Source: Planctomycetota bacterium (lineage in GTDB: Bacteria; Planctomycetota; GCA-002687715; DRQF01). From it: a DNA stretch of 9,155 nt. Shown one piece after another: positions 1-8,301 of the stretch. Each line of letters starts with the position of its first letter. Position 1 is the stretch's first letter. The stretch is from assembly GCA_024275615.1 (NCBI GenBank), contig JAJRYU010000564.1, forward strand, positions 1 to 9,155, given 5' to 3'. A program made the position numbers and the translations under genes. The notes below the pieces were generated by a model. The model searched no databases and was not told the DNA's origin. It was given only the letters and a program-made list of their open reading frames with translations.

Positions 1-215
1 ACTCCGGCAACCATCATCGACAGTTCTTTGGCGTCAAACTTGAGCCCTATAAGTTCCGCCGCGGACTCAATCTGCTCCGTGCCAATGGCGAGTTTCTCGG
101 AGTTGGTCTTTGCCGTAGGCGCCGCAGATTCTTGGGTTGTTGGCTTAGGGGAGTTTTGCCCGAGCAAAGACCCTGTAACCACCAAGAAGAGAACGATTGT
201 CGAGAGATTCTTCAT
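1..215 (-). CDS. Exported protein, probable amidase, N-terminal fragment
   Basis: Only the first 71 codons lie in the window; the gene runs leftward off the left edge. The protein starts MKNLSTIVLFLVVTGSLLGQ, a short basic N-terminus plus a hydrophobic core of about 14 residues, so a Sec signal peptide ending near residue 19-20 is likely. A Pro/Thr/Ala-rich linker follows (about 21-38), then a segment reading 'IESAAELIGLKFDAKELSMM' near residues 50-69. From memory, this pattern (a helix, then 'LIGL.F...E..MM..G') resembles the region just ahead of the catalytic domain in exported bacterial amidases of the amidase-signature family. The Ser-Ser-Lys catalytic region lies outside the window, so the enzyme call is an inference. 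No strong Shine-Dalgarno site precedes the ATG; a weak GAAAG lies about 8 bases upstream. It is divergent from the pirin gene. Confidence 0.5.
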   Translation of the reverse strand, partial: MKNLSTIVLFLVVTGSLLGQNSPKPTTQESAAPTAKTNSEKLAIGTEQIESAAELIGLKFDAKELSMMVAG

Positions 216-447
216 GTGTGAACTTTCATTGCGTGCCGAGGACCTTGACGATTACACATTAGGACGTTGTGTTGCTATGATGTCAACCTCAAAGCTCTGG
301 CATTCACTGACATGGACGGAATTGTAAGGGGGTGGCTCTCGTGTGTAGAAAATGAAACGCGAACAGTTTCCTGAATGACTTCTCTATGTCACTGGCCAGG
401 GCGTTGTTACTGGTGAAATTTGGTCGGGAGTAGGGGGAGTGAAACAC

Positions 448-455
448 AAAGGAGA
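448..455 (+). promoter_or_regulatory. Shine-Dalgarno site of the pirin gene
   Basis: The purine run AAAGGAGA ends 8 bases before the ATG at 464. It is too close to the in-frame GTG at 458 and a little far from the ATG at 467, so it favours 464 as the start. Confidence 0.7.
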
Positions 456-463
456 TAGTGGAG

Positions 464-1165
464 ATGATGACAATCAGGCGAGCTAGCGAGCGAGGACATG
501 CCAATCATGGCTGGCTCGATGCTCATCATACTTTTTCGTTTGCTTCCTACTACGATCCCAAGTTCATGGGCTTCGGACCGCTCCGTGTTCTGAATCAAGA
601 TCTTGTTGCACCATCGACGGGTTTTGAAACTCACGGGCATAAGGATATGGAGATTGTGACGTATGTCTTGGAAGGCGTGCTTGAGCACAAAGACAGCATG
701 GGGAACGGGTCTCAGATTTGCCCGGGAGAAGTCCAGTTGATGTCAGCGGGCCAGGGGGTCACTCACAGCGAATTCAATGGATCAGATGCGGAATCGTTGC
801 ACCTCTTGCAAATGTGGGTGCAGCCGAAATCCCTTGGCACAATACCCCGCTACGAGCAGAAGGCGTTTGCCCGGAAAGATGTCTTAGGAAAGCTGTGTCT
901 CGTCGTCTCACCAAGTGGCAAAGACGGCTCACTCGCCATTGATCAAGACGCCAATCTTCATGTCGGTGTCATCAGATCGAAAGATGAGACTTACCTCTTT
1001 GTCTTGCCCAATCGGATGGTCTGGATACATGTTGCCCGAGGTCGAGTACGGATCAATGGCGAAGATTTTGACGCCGGAGATGGGGCAGCGATCCGAAATG
1101 AAAACCGAATGGATTTTTACGGGTATGACGATGCCGACGTCGTCATTTGGGACTTCGCCACTTAG
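464..1165 (+). CDS. yhhW: Pirin family protein, YhhW type (bicupin)
   Basis: This 233-residue protein closely resembles E. coli YhhW, a bicupin of about 231 residues with quercetin 2,3-dioxygenase activity in vitro and unclear physiological role. Shared segments include 'RGHANHGWLD', 'HTFSFA.YYDP.FMGF', 'HKDMEI.TYVLEG..EH.DSMGN' and 'MSAG.G..HSE'. With the start at 464 the metal ligands fall at His57, His59, His101 and Glu103, the same numbers as in YhhW. The C-terminal half (about residues 120-233) is the second, metal-free cupin. Two other in-frame starts exist (GTG 458, ATG 467); 464 is preferred for the ribosome-site spacing and the alignment. The protein is cytoplasmic, with no signal peptide. 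The alpha/beta hydrolase gene follows 62 bases downstream on the same strand and may share its transcript. The natural substrate cannot be deduced. Confidence 0.93.
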   Translation: MMTIRRASERGHANHGWLDAHHTFSFASYYDPKFMGFGPLRVLNQDLVAPSTGFETHGHKDMEIVTYVLEGVLEHKDSMGNGSQICPGEVQLMSAGQGVTHSEFNGSDAESLHLLQMWVQPKSLGTIPRYEQKAFARKDVLGKLCLVVSPSGKDGSLAIDQDANLHVGVIRSKDETYLFVLPNRMVWIHVARGRVRINGEDFDAGDGAAIRNENRMDFYGYDDADVVIWDFAT

Positions 1166-1217
1166 GAGCACGGTTTCTGCCGAGTACTTGTGTTGCTGAT
1201 TTACCCCCGAGGAGTTT

Positions 1218-1221
1218 GGAG
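1218..1221 (+). promoter_or_regulatory. Shine-Dalgarno site setting a GTG start
   Basis: GGAG lies 6 bases before GTG 1228. It supports that codon as the start over the longer in-frame ATG at 1147, which would overlap the pirin gene and bury the signal peptide behind 27 extra residues. Confidence 0.65.
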
Positions 1222-1227
1222 CGAGCC

Positions 1228-2697
1228 GTGCATTTAGGAAAGACAATTCTCATCGTTGCTTTCGTTACTGCCGCACTATTTTTGGCAGCAAGCCCGTGTG
1301 TCGCGCAAAAGAAAGTCCTTGGTGCCGGTGAGATCGTTGACTTAGAGACCCGGATGACAACCACGGGACGCATCTCAACTGGGAAATTCCGCGTTTTCGA
1401 AAATAAGAAGACAGGTGTCGGTCGCCAGATTCACCTTGATTTTGTGATCCTTCATGCCAATGGCACTCATCCCAGGCCAGATCCTCTGTTTTATTTTGCC
1501 GGTGGACCAGGGCAAGTGGTGGCGGGATTTGCCGAACATTGGCGTGACCACTGGGCTCGTAAGAACCGCGATATTGTCTTGATCAATCAACGCGGAACCG
1601 CAGGCGACAATTTTCTTGGTTTCATCCAAGAGGAAGGTAGGTCTTCGCTTCAAGGGTTTCTTGATTCGTTGTGGATTGAAGATGTTGTCAGGAGAAATCG
1701 TGATCGATTGAGAATGAGCTTTGATCTGCGCATGTACTCAACTCCCATGGCGATGGACGACATCTACGAATTTCGCCAACTCATGGGATACGACAAGATA
1801 AATATCGCCGGAGCTTCCTACGGAACGCGCGCCTGCCTCGTTTATGTGAGACGACATAGTGAAACTGTCCGGACAATGACACTCGCGGGTTGTGCGCCCA
1901 TTGAACTTCGCAATCCCCTGTATCATGCCGAAGGGAGCCAGAGAGCGCTCGATCTGTTGTTCGATCAAGTCGCTGGCGACGATACTTGTCGCCAGAACTT
2001 CGGCGACTTGAAGAGCAAGTTCAAGACAATCCTCTCGCGTTTGGAGGTCAAACCCGTCGTCGTAGAGGTGACCAATGTGTCGACAGGAAAGACGGAATCC
2101 GTGAAGATGGGGCGTATCCCATTTGCATCGGCGGTACGTACTCTTTTGTACTACTCAGACACAAGGCGTGGTCTGCCGCAGTTGATCTGTGAAGCCTTCA
2201 TGGGTAACTACCGTCCTTTTGTTCTGAGCGCCCTACGCCAAAATATGGGTATTCGGCAGTCACTCGCTTTGGGAATGCTCTTGAGCGTGACAACGGCGGA
2301 GGACATAGCACGGATCGATCCTCGGGAGATTGCTGCCGTGACCGCAAAAACATTTACGGGCCCGAACCGTGTGCTATCTCAGATGCGAGCAGCCAAGTTG
2401 TGGCCGAGGTCGGACATTCCTGAAAGCTATGGATCGCCGATCAAGTCGACTGTTCCGGCTCTCTTGCTCTCAGGAACGATGGATCCGGTGACACCGCCGA
2501 AATGGGGTGAAATGATCCACAAAAATTTCCCCAATAGCGTCCATATCATTGTGCCACAGGCACATGATATTGGCGGAGCCTGTGTTGACCACATTCGCAG
2601 GCAGTTCCTAAAAATGGGCACCGTGAAAGGGCTCGACACTGAGTGTGTTGCGAGCATGCGATTGGCGTCGATAGTCATACCGACAAAGAAGAAGTGA
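1228..2697 (+). CDS. Exported alpha/beta hydrolase, tripeptidyl-aminopeptidase-like (S33 type)
   Basis: A 489-residue protein read from a GTG start. The N-terminus has a basic residue, then a hydrophobic core (about residues 6-23) and an Ala-x-Ala-like end near 'CVAQ', so it is probably exported. The alpha/beta hydrolase core begins near residue 80. It has the oxyanion-hole motif GGPG at 92-95, 'INQRGTA' near 119-125 (the family usually has DQRGTG), and the nucleophile in GASYGT with Ser197. The C-terminal part resembles the TAP-like domain: Asp419 in 'SGTMDPVTPP' and His446 in 'AHDIGG' complete the likely Ser-Asp-His triad. Known relatives release N-terminal peptides or proline from peptides; others act on esters, so the substrate is open. 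Codons from 1147 to 1227 are also open but give an implausible N-terminus. It ends 26 bases from the end of the convergent DUF1853 gene. Confidence 0.85.
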   Translation: MHLGKTILIVAFVTAALFLAASPCVAQKKVLGAGEIVDLETRMTTTGRISTGKFRVFENKKTGVGRQIHLDFVILHANGTHPRPDPLFYFAGGPGQVVAGFAEHWRDHWARKNRDIVLINQRGTAGDNFLGFIQEEGRSSLQGFLDSLWIEDVVRRNRDRLRMSFDLRMYSTPMAMDDIYEFRQLMGYDKINIAGASYGTRACLVYVRRHSETVRTMTLAGCAPIELRNPLYHAEGSQRALDLLFDQVAGDDTCRQNFGDLKSKFKTILSRLEVKPVVVEVTNVSTGKTESVKMGRIPFASAVRTLLYYSDTRRGLPQLICEAFMGNYRPFVLSALRQNMGIRQSLALGMLLSVTTAEDIARIDPREIAAVTAKTFTGPNRVLSQMRAAKLWPRSDIPESYGSPIKSTVPALLLSGTMDPVTPPKWGEMIHKNFPNSVHIIVPQAHDIGGACVDHIRRQFLKMGTVKGLDTECVASMRLASIVIPTKKK

Positions 2698-2723
2698 CGA
2701 TTGAATCGTGGACAGACGCGCGG

Positions 2724-3629
2724 TCAAATTGGCCATGAATCTGGGACTATGAAACCGCGGTCCATTTCTTGGTCGCCCAGCATGCCGACTACATAAGTAG
2801 GAACGCTCTTGCACCGCTCAACGAGTTGTGGCCAGGGAGTGACTGTCTCGCCAATTCGTAAGCCAGTTTGATCGACTAACCAGTTGGGTTTCGAGAGTGC
2901 CTGCCAATCAAGTTGCTTTGCCGCAGCAAAGTGTGAGAATTCAGATACGGTGCACCACCAAGAACGCAAATGATTCGGGTGAATTCTGACGTCTTCATTC
3001 TGAGATTCTCCGATGGGCGTTTCTATCTCGGCGAGGGGATGGAAGAGCCGACCCTTGACGAACAAGAAGACGTCATCAACTACAATTCCCTTGGTTGCGA
3101 GAAGATCTTGCGTCGTTGGATGGTTTGTTCGCCGCGCTTGCTGCTCGATGAGATGGGTTATCTTGCGGCCCAAGGTGTCACGCTTGTTGGGACCATGCCA
3201 AGATAGGAGTGATTCCGCTGCTCCAAGTCTTAGGTAGAACTTGACAGCCACCTCCCAGTGAGACACACGGCCGGTCGAGCGATTTTTCACGAGGAAGTCC
3301 AATTCGCCCAAGGTCTGAGTGGCATTTCTGATTTGAACATTCCGAGCAAGCAAGTCGAATTGCTGGCTCGATGCTAGCCAATAGGCGACAAGATTCTCAA
3401 AGTACTTACCTAATCGTGGAGTTGGTCGAGGGCCCAGTTGCTCCATGAGAGGGTTTGGGTCGTCGTCGAGTTGGCGCAAATGTTCATGGAAGAGCGCGCT
3501 CTGTTGCTCGCACCAGCTGCGGGATGCCCCCTTCATCCCTTCAGCAGTCAAATCCACGAGAGGCGGGCTGGAAATGGCCCAAGCCAAGTCGCGTACGATG
3601 CGGTGCTTGAATTGTGTCGTTGTCCGCAT
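2724..3629 (-). CDS. DUF1853 family protein
   Basis: A 301-residue cytoplasmic protein recognised as DUF1853 from its order of motifs: 'DLAWAISSPPL' near 14-24, 'RLGKYFENLVAYWL' near 72-85, 'QTLGELDFLV' near 105-114, 'WEVAVKFYL' near 125-133, and 'GPNKRDTLGRKITHL..QQ' near 147-164. The function of this family is unknown. The spacing of Glu109, Asp111, Glu126 and Lys130 (GExD, then ExxxK) resembles the active site of PD-(D/E)XK nucleases, so a nuclease-like fold is a reasonable inference, not a shown activity. Length is normal for the family and no part seems missing. AGGA stands 5 bases before the ATG. The gene begins 15 bases after the stop of the S9D peptidase gene, so the two are very probably co-transcribed, although one product is exported and the other is not. 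Confidence 0.85.
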   Translation of the reverse strand: MRTTTQFKHRIVRDLAWAISSPPLVDLTAEGMKGASRSWCEQQSALFHEHLRQLDDDPNPLMEQLGPRPTPRLGKYFENLVAYWLASSQQFDLLARNVQIRNATQTLGELDFLVKNRSTGRVSHWEVAVKFYLRLGAAESLLSWHGPNKRDTLGRKITHLIEQQARRTNHPTTQDLLATKGIVVDDVFLFVKGRLFHPLAEIETPIGESQNEDVRIHPNHLRSWWCTVSEFSHFAAAKQLDWQALSKPNWLVDQTGLRIGETVTPWPQLVERCKSVPTYVVGMLGDQEMDRGFIVPDSWPI

Positions 3630-3644
3630 CGTAGTCCTGCGACG

Positions 3645-6074
3645 TTAGTTTTCTTTCGCCCCAGCCGCTTTGACGTTGATGTCGAACCAATCGACCATTT
3701 CCGCCAATACATGGAAAATCGACTCCTTGGCGCGATAACCATGGCTCTCGTGGGGCAACATGACAAGGCGAGCATTGCCGCCGTGCCCTTTGATGGCATG
3801 GTAGAGCCGTTTCGATTGGATGGGGAATGTCCCGGAGTTGTTGTCGGCTTCACCATGCACCAAGAGGAGGGCTTCGTTGATCTTGTCGGCGTGCATGAAG
3901 GGGGAAAGTTTGAAGTAGATTTCAGGAGCTTGCCAAAAGGTACGTCGTTCCGACTGGAATCCGAAGGGAGTCAGAGTGCGGTTGTAGGCACCACTTCGAG
4001 CGATGCCCGCTTTGAACAAATCACAATGGGCCAAGAGGTTCGCCGTCATGAAAGCACCGTAACTGTGCCCGCCCACGCCGACGCGATTGCGGTCGGCGAT
4101 TCCCAAGTCGACCGCCGTGTCAATCGCTGCCTTGGCGCTGGCGACGATCTGTTCGATGAAGGTGTCATTGCAGGTCTCAGGGTCGCCAACGACAGGCATG
4201 GTTGCACGGTCCATGATGGCATAACCCTGAGTCAACAAGAAGAGGTGTGAAATGCCGCGGATCGAAGTGAAGTGATAGGGTGAACCGCTGACTTGCCCGG
4301 CGTTCTTGGGATTGTTGAATTCACGGGGATAGGCCCAGACGATCAGAGGTACACGCTGGCCAGCTACATAGCCAATGGGCAAATAAAGTGTCGCGGATAG
4401 TTCGACTCCGTCATCACGCTTGTACCTAACCAGGCGTTTCTTGACGGATCTCAACTCAGGGGCTGGGTCTGCAAAATCTGTCAAGTTGCGCTTCTTCTTG
4501 GTGCGCAGATCATGAAGCACGTAGTTTGGTGGAATGACCTTCGTCTCGAAGCGGGTGACGATTTTTGTCGGATCGTTGTCAGCAAAGGAAACGAATGACT
4601 CATAGGATTTTGGAGCACATTGCCATATCCGTTCTGTCTTGAGCGTTGCGAGCATCAATCGATCTAAAAATGGCCTGTCACCTTTTCTTGATGAACCTCG
4701 GCCAGCCAGGAAGATTGCACCGTTTTTGACACCGATGACCCGACGACCGTTTTCCAGACTTTTGGAGACCGGGCGGCCTGGGTCACTGTAAATGTCTTGG
4801 GTGCTGCGATCCCAGATGAGCCTGGTTGGAATACCGGCCTTGTTCATGTCGAAGAGCCGGGTGCGGGTCCAACGCCGATCGCGGTCATAGTCACTGACGA
4901 GGCCCATTCCTTCGGTTTCAAGCCAGCTTATGCCCCGATAGCGATTTTCGGTTTGCAGGACCGTTTTCGCTTTGCCGGCGAAGGGGGCTGAAAGAGCAAG
5001 AACTCTATCGCGATGAATCACTTTTCTTTTTGGATCGCCACCGTCAAGGGCTTCAACCCAAGTGAGTGTCGCTGGCATTGTTGGACACCAAGAGATTGAG
5101 CGCCGACTGGTGGAAACTCCGCCGATGGGGATTTCGTCACGAAGCGGACGCATTGCCATCTGGCGGACACGTTTTCCCTTCACCGTGAGAATTTCGACAG
5201 TGTCGGGGAAAGAACGAGCGGTCACCAAGTAGGAGTAGGGTTTTCTTAGGCGAGTCGACAACATGAACTCGCCGTTCGGCGAGACACTGAGGCCGCTCCA
5301 GACCGTCGGTTTGGCGATATTGGTGCGCTTGCCATCTCGCGCGTTCACGATGGCAGCTTGAGATTGCAAGATCCAATCGAATCGCGCCACATCGTAAGGA
5401 TTTTGCAACAAATCTTGATACGTGCGAACAGGAGCAACACGCCCCTTCGTTTGTTGGATGACTGGCCCGGAAGGTACGACAGGTTCTTTTGGCATGGGCC
5501 CGCGATCTTCCGGAACGAATTGGCAAAGAAGATGTAAGCCGTCCGGCATCCACTGAATACTTCTTCTCGTCGTGCCATTCAAATGGCCCTCAGTGATTCT
5601 CTTTGCCGTGGCAGTTCGTGCGTCACCAACCCAGAGCTCGATATGTGTCGGCCGAGTCACCGTGAACGCAAAAAGGTTTCCGTCGGGGGACCATGACGGC
5701 ATGCTCAAGTTAGGGTTTGAGGGCAGAGAGATGCGTCGTGTTTTTCCGGTGGCGATGTCCTTGATCGAAAGTCCCGTGAATGTCCTCGACCCGCTTCGGC
5801 CGTTGGTCCTGGGGTTGTAACGCCCTCCCGCGAGGCGCCACATGGGTTGGGCAAGATCGCTGATGGGTGGCATGCTGGCACGATCAATGAGCAGCATGGT
5901 GGTCCCTGTGGGATTGAGAGTTACGGATGGTGTGGGACTAGCTTCAAGAATTTTGACAATTTCTTCTGGTGGACGTCGATAGCCGTCCTGCGCGTTCAGG
6001 GTGGGAGAGGCGAAGAGGAGGCCCAGAACACTCATGAGGTAAAGAAACTCACTTGACTGACAACGGCGCAACAT
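3645..6074 (-). CDS. Exported S9D prolyl oligopeptidase family peptidase (glutamyl endopeptidase-like)
   Basis: An 809-residue serine peptidase. Residues 1-28 form a signal peptide (basic start, hydrophobic stretch around 11-22, 'LNA' before QDG), so the enzyme is exported. Residues of about 45-540 form the N-terminal beta-propeller, with 'SWSPDGNLFAF' near 128-137 and 'SVSPNGEF' near 263-270 as typical blade motifs. The catalytic alpha/beta hydrolase domain follows, with Ser671 in GGHSYGAFM, Asp744 in 'HGEADNN' and His778 in 'HESHGY'. The blocks 'AYPREF', 'AGQV.GSP', 'IARSGAYNRTLTPFGFQ' and 'PHESHGY' match plant chloroplast glutamyl endopeptidase (cGEP, subfamily S9D) closely as I remember it. 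Known cGEP cleaves after Glu and prefers peptides; the same specificity here is inferred. The start is supported by a strong ribosome site. DUF1853 follows 15 bases downstream. Confidence 0.93.
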   Translation of the reverse strand: MLRRCQSSEFLYLMSVLGLLFASPTLNAQDGYRRPPEEIVKILEASPTPSVTLNPTGTTMLLIDRASMPPISDLAQPMWRLAGGRYNPRTNGRSGSRTFTGLSIKDIATGKTRRISLPSNPNLSMPSWSPDGNLFAFTVTRPTHIELWVGDARTATAKRITEGHLNGTTRRSIQWMPDGLHLLCQFVPEDRGPMPKEPVVPSGPVIQQTKGRVAPVRTYQDLLQNPYDVARFDWILQSQAAIVNARDGKRTNIAKPTVWSGLSVSPNGEFMLSTRLRKPYSYLVTARSFPDTVEILTVKGKRVRQMAMRPLRDEIPIGGVSTSRRSISWCPTMPATLTWVEALDGGDPKRKVIHRDRVLALSAPFAGKAKTVLQTENRYRGISWLETEGMGLVSDYDRDRRWTRTRLFDMNKAGIPTRLIWDRSTQDIYSDPGRPVSKSLENGRRVIGVKNGAIFLAGRGSSRKGDRPFLDRLMLATLKTERIWQCAPKSYESFVSFADNDPTKIVTRFETKVIPPNYVLHDLRTKKKRNLTDFADPAPELRSVKKRLVRYKRDDGVELSATLYLPIGYVAGQRVPLIVWAYPREFNNPKNAGQVSGSPYHFTSIRGISHLFLLTQGYAIMDRATMPVVGDPETCNDTFIEQIVASAKAAIDTAVDLGIADRNRVGVGGHSYGAFMTANLLAHCDLFKAGIARSGAYNRTLTPFGFQSERRTFWQAPEIYFKLSPFMHADKINEALLLVHGEADNNSGTFPIQSKRLYHAIKGHGGNARLVMLPHESHGYRAKESIFHVLAEMVDWFDINVKAAGAKEN

Positions 6075-6386
6075 GGCTAGTCCTCCGGAGAAAGGTCGGT
6101 AGAGTCCATCAGCTTAGACGATCTCGACATTGTGTCCAGCCATGCCGCACTCGAATCAGAGGAAGAACTGAAGAATTTGGCGCGATATGTCAGAAGTATT
6201 TACCGATCGACTTAGTGCTGTCCATGTTGTTAGGAATAGCCCAGGGGCTTCTCATCGCCGTCTAAGTGACTGTCCCGGATTCGCGCATCTCAGGGTCTTT
6301 TTGCGCTCGCGGACTTTTTTGAACATGATTCTCGGCAGCCGCTTAGATACCAAGGTTTGCAATTCCATCACAGGTGACAATCGCAA
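6075..6386. other. Divergent intergenic spacer, no convincing gene
   Basis: This 312-base spacer separates the leftward peptidase gene from the rightward deaminase gene and must hold the promoters of both. On the plus strand TTGAAC (6319-6324), an 18-base gap and TTAGAT (6343-6348) form a weak candidate -35/-10 pair for the deaminase. A short open stretch, 6081-6215 on the plus strand, encodes an acidic, helix-like tail ('SEEELKNLARYVRSIY') but has no ATG and no ribosome site. AGGTGA (6372-6377) is a fair ribosome site 9 bases before the deaminase ATG. No RNA gene or clear repeat was seen. Confidence 0.5.
6081..6086 (-). promoter_or_regulatory. Strong Shine-Dalgarno site of the S9D peptidase
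   Basis: On the minus strand this reads GGAGGA, 6 bases before the ATG at 6074. It fixes the start ahead of the signal peptide rather than at the later Met14. Confidence 0.8.
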
Positions 6387-6929
6387 ATGGAAAACAAAGA
6401 CATTCCTGCCGTTCCTCCGAAACGAGAGGAGTACTACATGGGAATCGCCCTCGCCGTTCGGGCTCGTGCTAACTGCCAAGGGAGTCGCGTTGGAGCCATT
6501 GTCGTCAAAGATGACCGCATCATTTCGACTGGATACAATGGCACACCTTCCGGAATGACGAACTGCCTCGATGGTGGTTGTCATCGCTGTCGAGATCGGG
6601 AACGCTATCCCAAGGGTAAGGCTTACGATCTATGTATCTGTGTGCATGCTGAACAGAACGCTCTTTTGTCAGCAGCCAGATTCGGCATCGCTGTCGAGGG
6701 TGCCGATCTCTACACCACGATGCAACCTTGTTTCGGATGCATCAAGGAAATGCTTCAGGCGCGTGTCAAAAGGGTCTTGTATCTTCACCCTTGGATACCT
6801 TCTGAAGAGGGACGTGAGGAGTATGCCGGTCTTCAAGGACGTTTTCCTGAAGGACTAAGGCAGCTTGTTGTCGACGATCCTTGGTATGGTGAGCCAGAAC
6901 GTGGAGATACAAGCCTGCCCTTGACCTGA
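6387..6929 (+). CDS. Deoxycytidylate (dCMP) deaminase family protein
   Basis: A 180-residue zinc-dependent deaminase of the ComEB/dCMP deaminase family. The catalytic site is complete: His87 and Glu89 in 'VHAEQNAL' and Cys115/Cys118 in 'PCFGC'. The family block 'ISTGYNGTPSGMTNC' lies at 46-60. It is followed by 'CHRCRDRE' at 65-72, an insertion with Cys65, His66 and Cys68 that in relatives helps form a second, structural zinc site. The expected reaction is dCMP to dUMP, supplying thymidylate synthesis in the cytoplasm. The full length and motif order fit dCMP deaminase better than cytidine or tRNA deaminases. The FapA-domain gene starts 25 bases after its stop on the same strand, suggesting co-transcription, though no functional link is known. 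Allosteric dCTP/dTTP control is known for some relatives but cannot be judged here. Confidence 0.92.
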   Translation: MENKDIPAVPPKREEYYMGIALAVRARANCQGSRVGAIVVKDDRIISTGYNGTPSGMTNCLDGGCHRCRDRERYPKGKAYDLCICVHAEQNALLSAARFGIAVEGADLYTTMQPCFGCIKEMLQARVKRVLYLHPWIPSEEGREEYAGLQGRFPEGLRQLVVDDPWYGEPERGDTSLPLT

Positions 6930-6954
6930 GCCACATTCGGCCGATAATGACACC

Positions 6955-8301
6955 ATGGTTGAAAGAGCCTCCATTCAGGTCTCAGCGAACAAACTAGAGG
7001 CATGCCTAATCGTCGTGGCGGCTAATGCCGATGAACCACTCGAAGAAATTGACATAGGGGCTCTCATCGCAAGCTTTGGCATCGTCCACAATTTGAAAAA
7101 CGAAGCCATCGCCGATCTATCCGCCAAGACTTCTCTCTACGACTTTGAGTGTCGCCTTGTGATTGCTGAAGGGACAGCACCTGTGGAGCCGATTGCGGGG
7201 GAATTTGATGTCTTTTTCGAAACCGAGCAGATGCCCGGCAAGGTCTTTGGTGATGGAAGAATCGACTATACCGAGCAGTTCGCCATGGTTCCGGCCAAAA
7301 CTGGTGAGTTCCTTGCAACATATCGTCCACCAATCGAAGGGAAATCGGGAATCGATGTCTTCGGCCAGAAGATTCTCCCCGGGAAGCTCGTTGATCCTTT
7401 GCCGAGACTTGGGCGAGGTGTGGAAATGGATGACGATGGCGAAGTCCGAGCGACGCGATCTGGCGTTGTAGTCTATGTGGAGAACAAGTTCATCGATGTC
7501 GACGACTGCGTGGAGCACAAGGGACCAGTTGACATGAGCTGTGGCAATCTGCATTCCGGAGGCAGTCTTGTCGTCAAGGGTGACGTTGAAGTGGGATTCA
7601 AAGTAGAAGTTGGTAGCGCTCTTTTTGTGACTGGGCATCTCAATTCCGGGGAGGCACGAGCCGGTGCGGCCATGACGATCGGTGGTTGTATTTACGGCGA
7701 CCTAGATTCGGGACGAAAGGTCTTTGGCCGGGATGGTGTTGCGGCGAAAAGAGCCCAGGGAGCGCGCATTGAGTCTGAAGGACGGGTCTTGATCGAAAAA
7801 GACGCCGTCGATTGTCAGATTCGTTGCGAGAGTTCTCAGATCGGTGACGGCAAGAAGGGGGGGCGTCTGCGCGGCGGATCGATTCTCGCCCTTTCTTCAG
7901 TCATAATTGGCGAAACGGGCTCTGAAGCGGGGGCTGCGACACGTGTTGTTGTGGGCTGTCCCTGGCTACTTGAACGTCAAATCCGCGATCTAGAACTACA
8001 GGGAAACAAATCCGAACGGCTTCGGGTGAAGAGCCATGTGGCCGCCAAGGGGATTGGCATTGGCGCTAAGATTGTGCGTGCCCAATCGCGCCGCAAAGGT
8101 GGTCTCAATGAACTTCGTTTGCAGCTGCGACGAACGAGCAGGGCCATATTGAAGGAAGCCAGTGTCGAGATTGGCAAGGCACACGGCGGCACCACTTTGG
8201 TCTTTGGAAAATTCGAGTACCGAATTTTAGAAACGAAGGTCGCCAAGCGTTTTCGCTTTGATACAACGGCCCGTCATGTAGTTGAAGAGGACTTGCGATG
8301 A
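6955..8301 (+). CDS. FapA (DUF342) family polymer-forming protein
   Basis: A 448-residue protein with the FapA architecture. An N-terminal domain (about residues 8-185) contains the family signature 'PPIEGKSGIDVFG' at 125-137 and 'GRGVEMDDDGEVRATRSGVVV' at 153-173. A glycine-rich right-handed beta-solenoid then runs from about 190 to 335 ('SGGSLVVKGDVEVG', 'AAMTIGGCIYG', 'ESEGRVLIEKDAVDC'). The C-terminus (about 335-448) contains a charged helical part. Members of this family can affect flagellar placement in Vibrio, but many occur outside flagellar loci and their roles are unknown. There are no flagellar genes in view, so no flagellar role is claimed. No signal peptide is present, so it is probably cytoplasmic. 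There is no clear Shine-Dalgarno site before the ATG, perhaps because translation is coupled to the deaminase gene 25 bases upstream. Its stop overlaps the start of the CBS gene by 4 bases. Confidence 0.85.
   Translation: MVERASIQVSANKLEACLIVVAANADEPLEEIDIGALIASFGIVHNLKNEAIADLSAKTSLYDFECRLVIAEGTAPVEPIAGEFDVFFETEQMPGKVFGDGRIDYTEQFAMVPAKTGEFLATYRPPIEGKSGIDVFGQKILPGKLVDPLPRLGRGVEMDDDGEVRATRSGVVVYVENKFIDVDDCVEHKGPVDMSCGNLHSGGSLVVKGDVEVGFKVEVGSALFVTGHLNSGEARAGAAMTIGGCIYGDLDSGRKVFGRDGVAAKRAQGARIESEGRVLIEKDAVDCQIRCESSQIGDGKKGGRLRGGSILALSSVIIGETGSEAGAATRVVVGCPWLLERQIRDLELQGNKSERLRVKSHVAAKGIGIGAKIVRAQSRRKGGLNELRLQLRRTSRAILKEASVEIGKAHGGTTLVFGKFEYRILETKVAKRFRFDTTARHVVEEDLR

Noticed and set aside
245..281. 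TTGACG and TATGAT as a promoter for the pirin gene
   Set aside because: The two boxes are 25 bases apart, too far for a standard housekeeping sigma-factor promoter.
352..493. Short rightward frame from ATG 352 with an internal TGA, as a second possible selenoprotein
   Set aside because: There is no ribosome site, no recognisable motif around the TGA, and the frame runs into the pirin gene; a chance frame is more likely.
2698..2723. CGATTGAATCG palindrome between the convergent genes as a bidirectional terminator
   Set aside because: Five pairs with a one-base loop cannot fold as a normal hairpin, and no T-run follows.
3438..4250. Rightward open frame of 270 codons opposite the S9D and DUF1853 genes
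   Set aside because: It is antisense to two well-supported genes and its product resembles no protein family.
6252..6584. Leftward frame with a basic tail ('KVRERKKTLRC') in the divergent spacer
   Set aside because: More than half lies antisense to the deaminase gene, and there is no family match or start signal.
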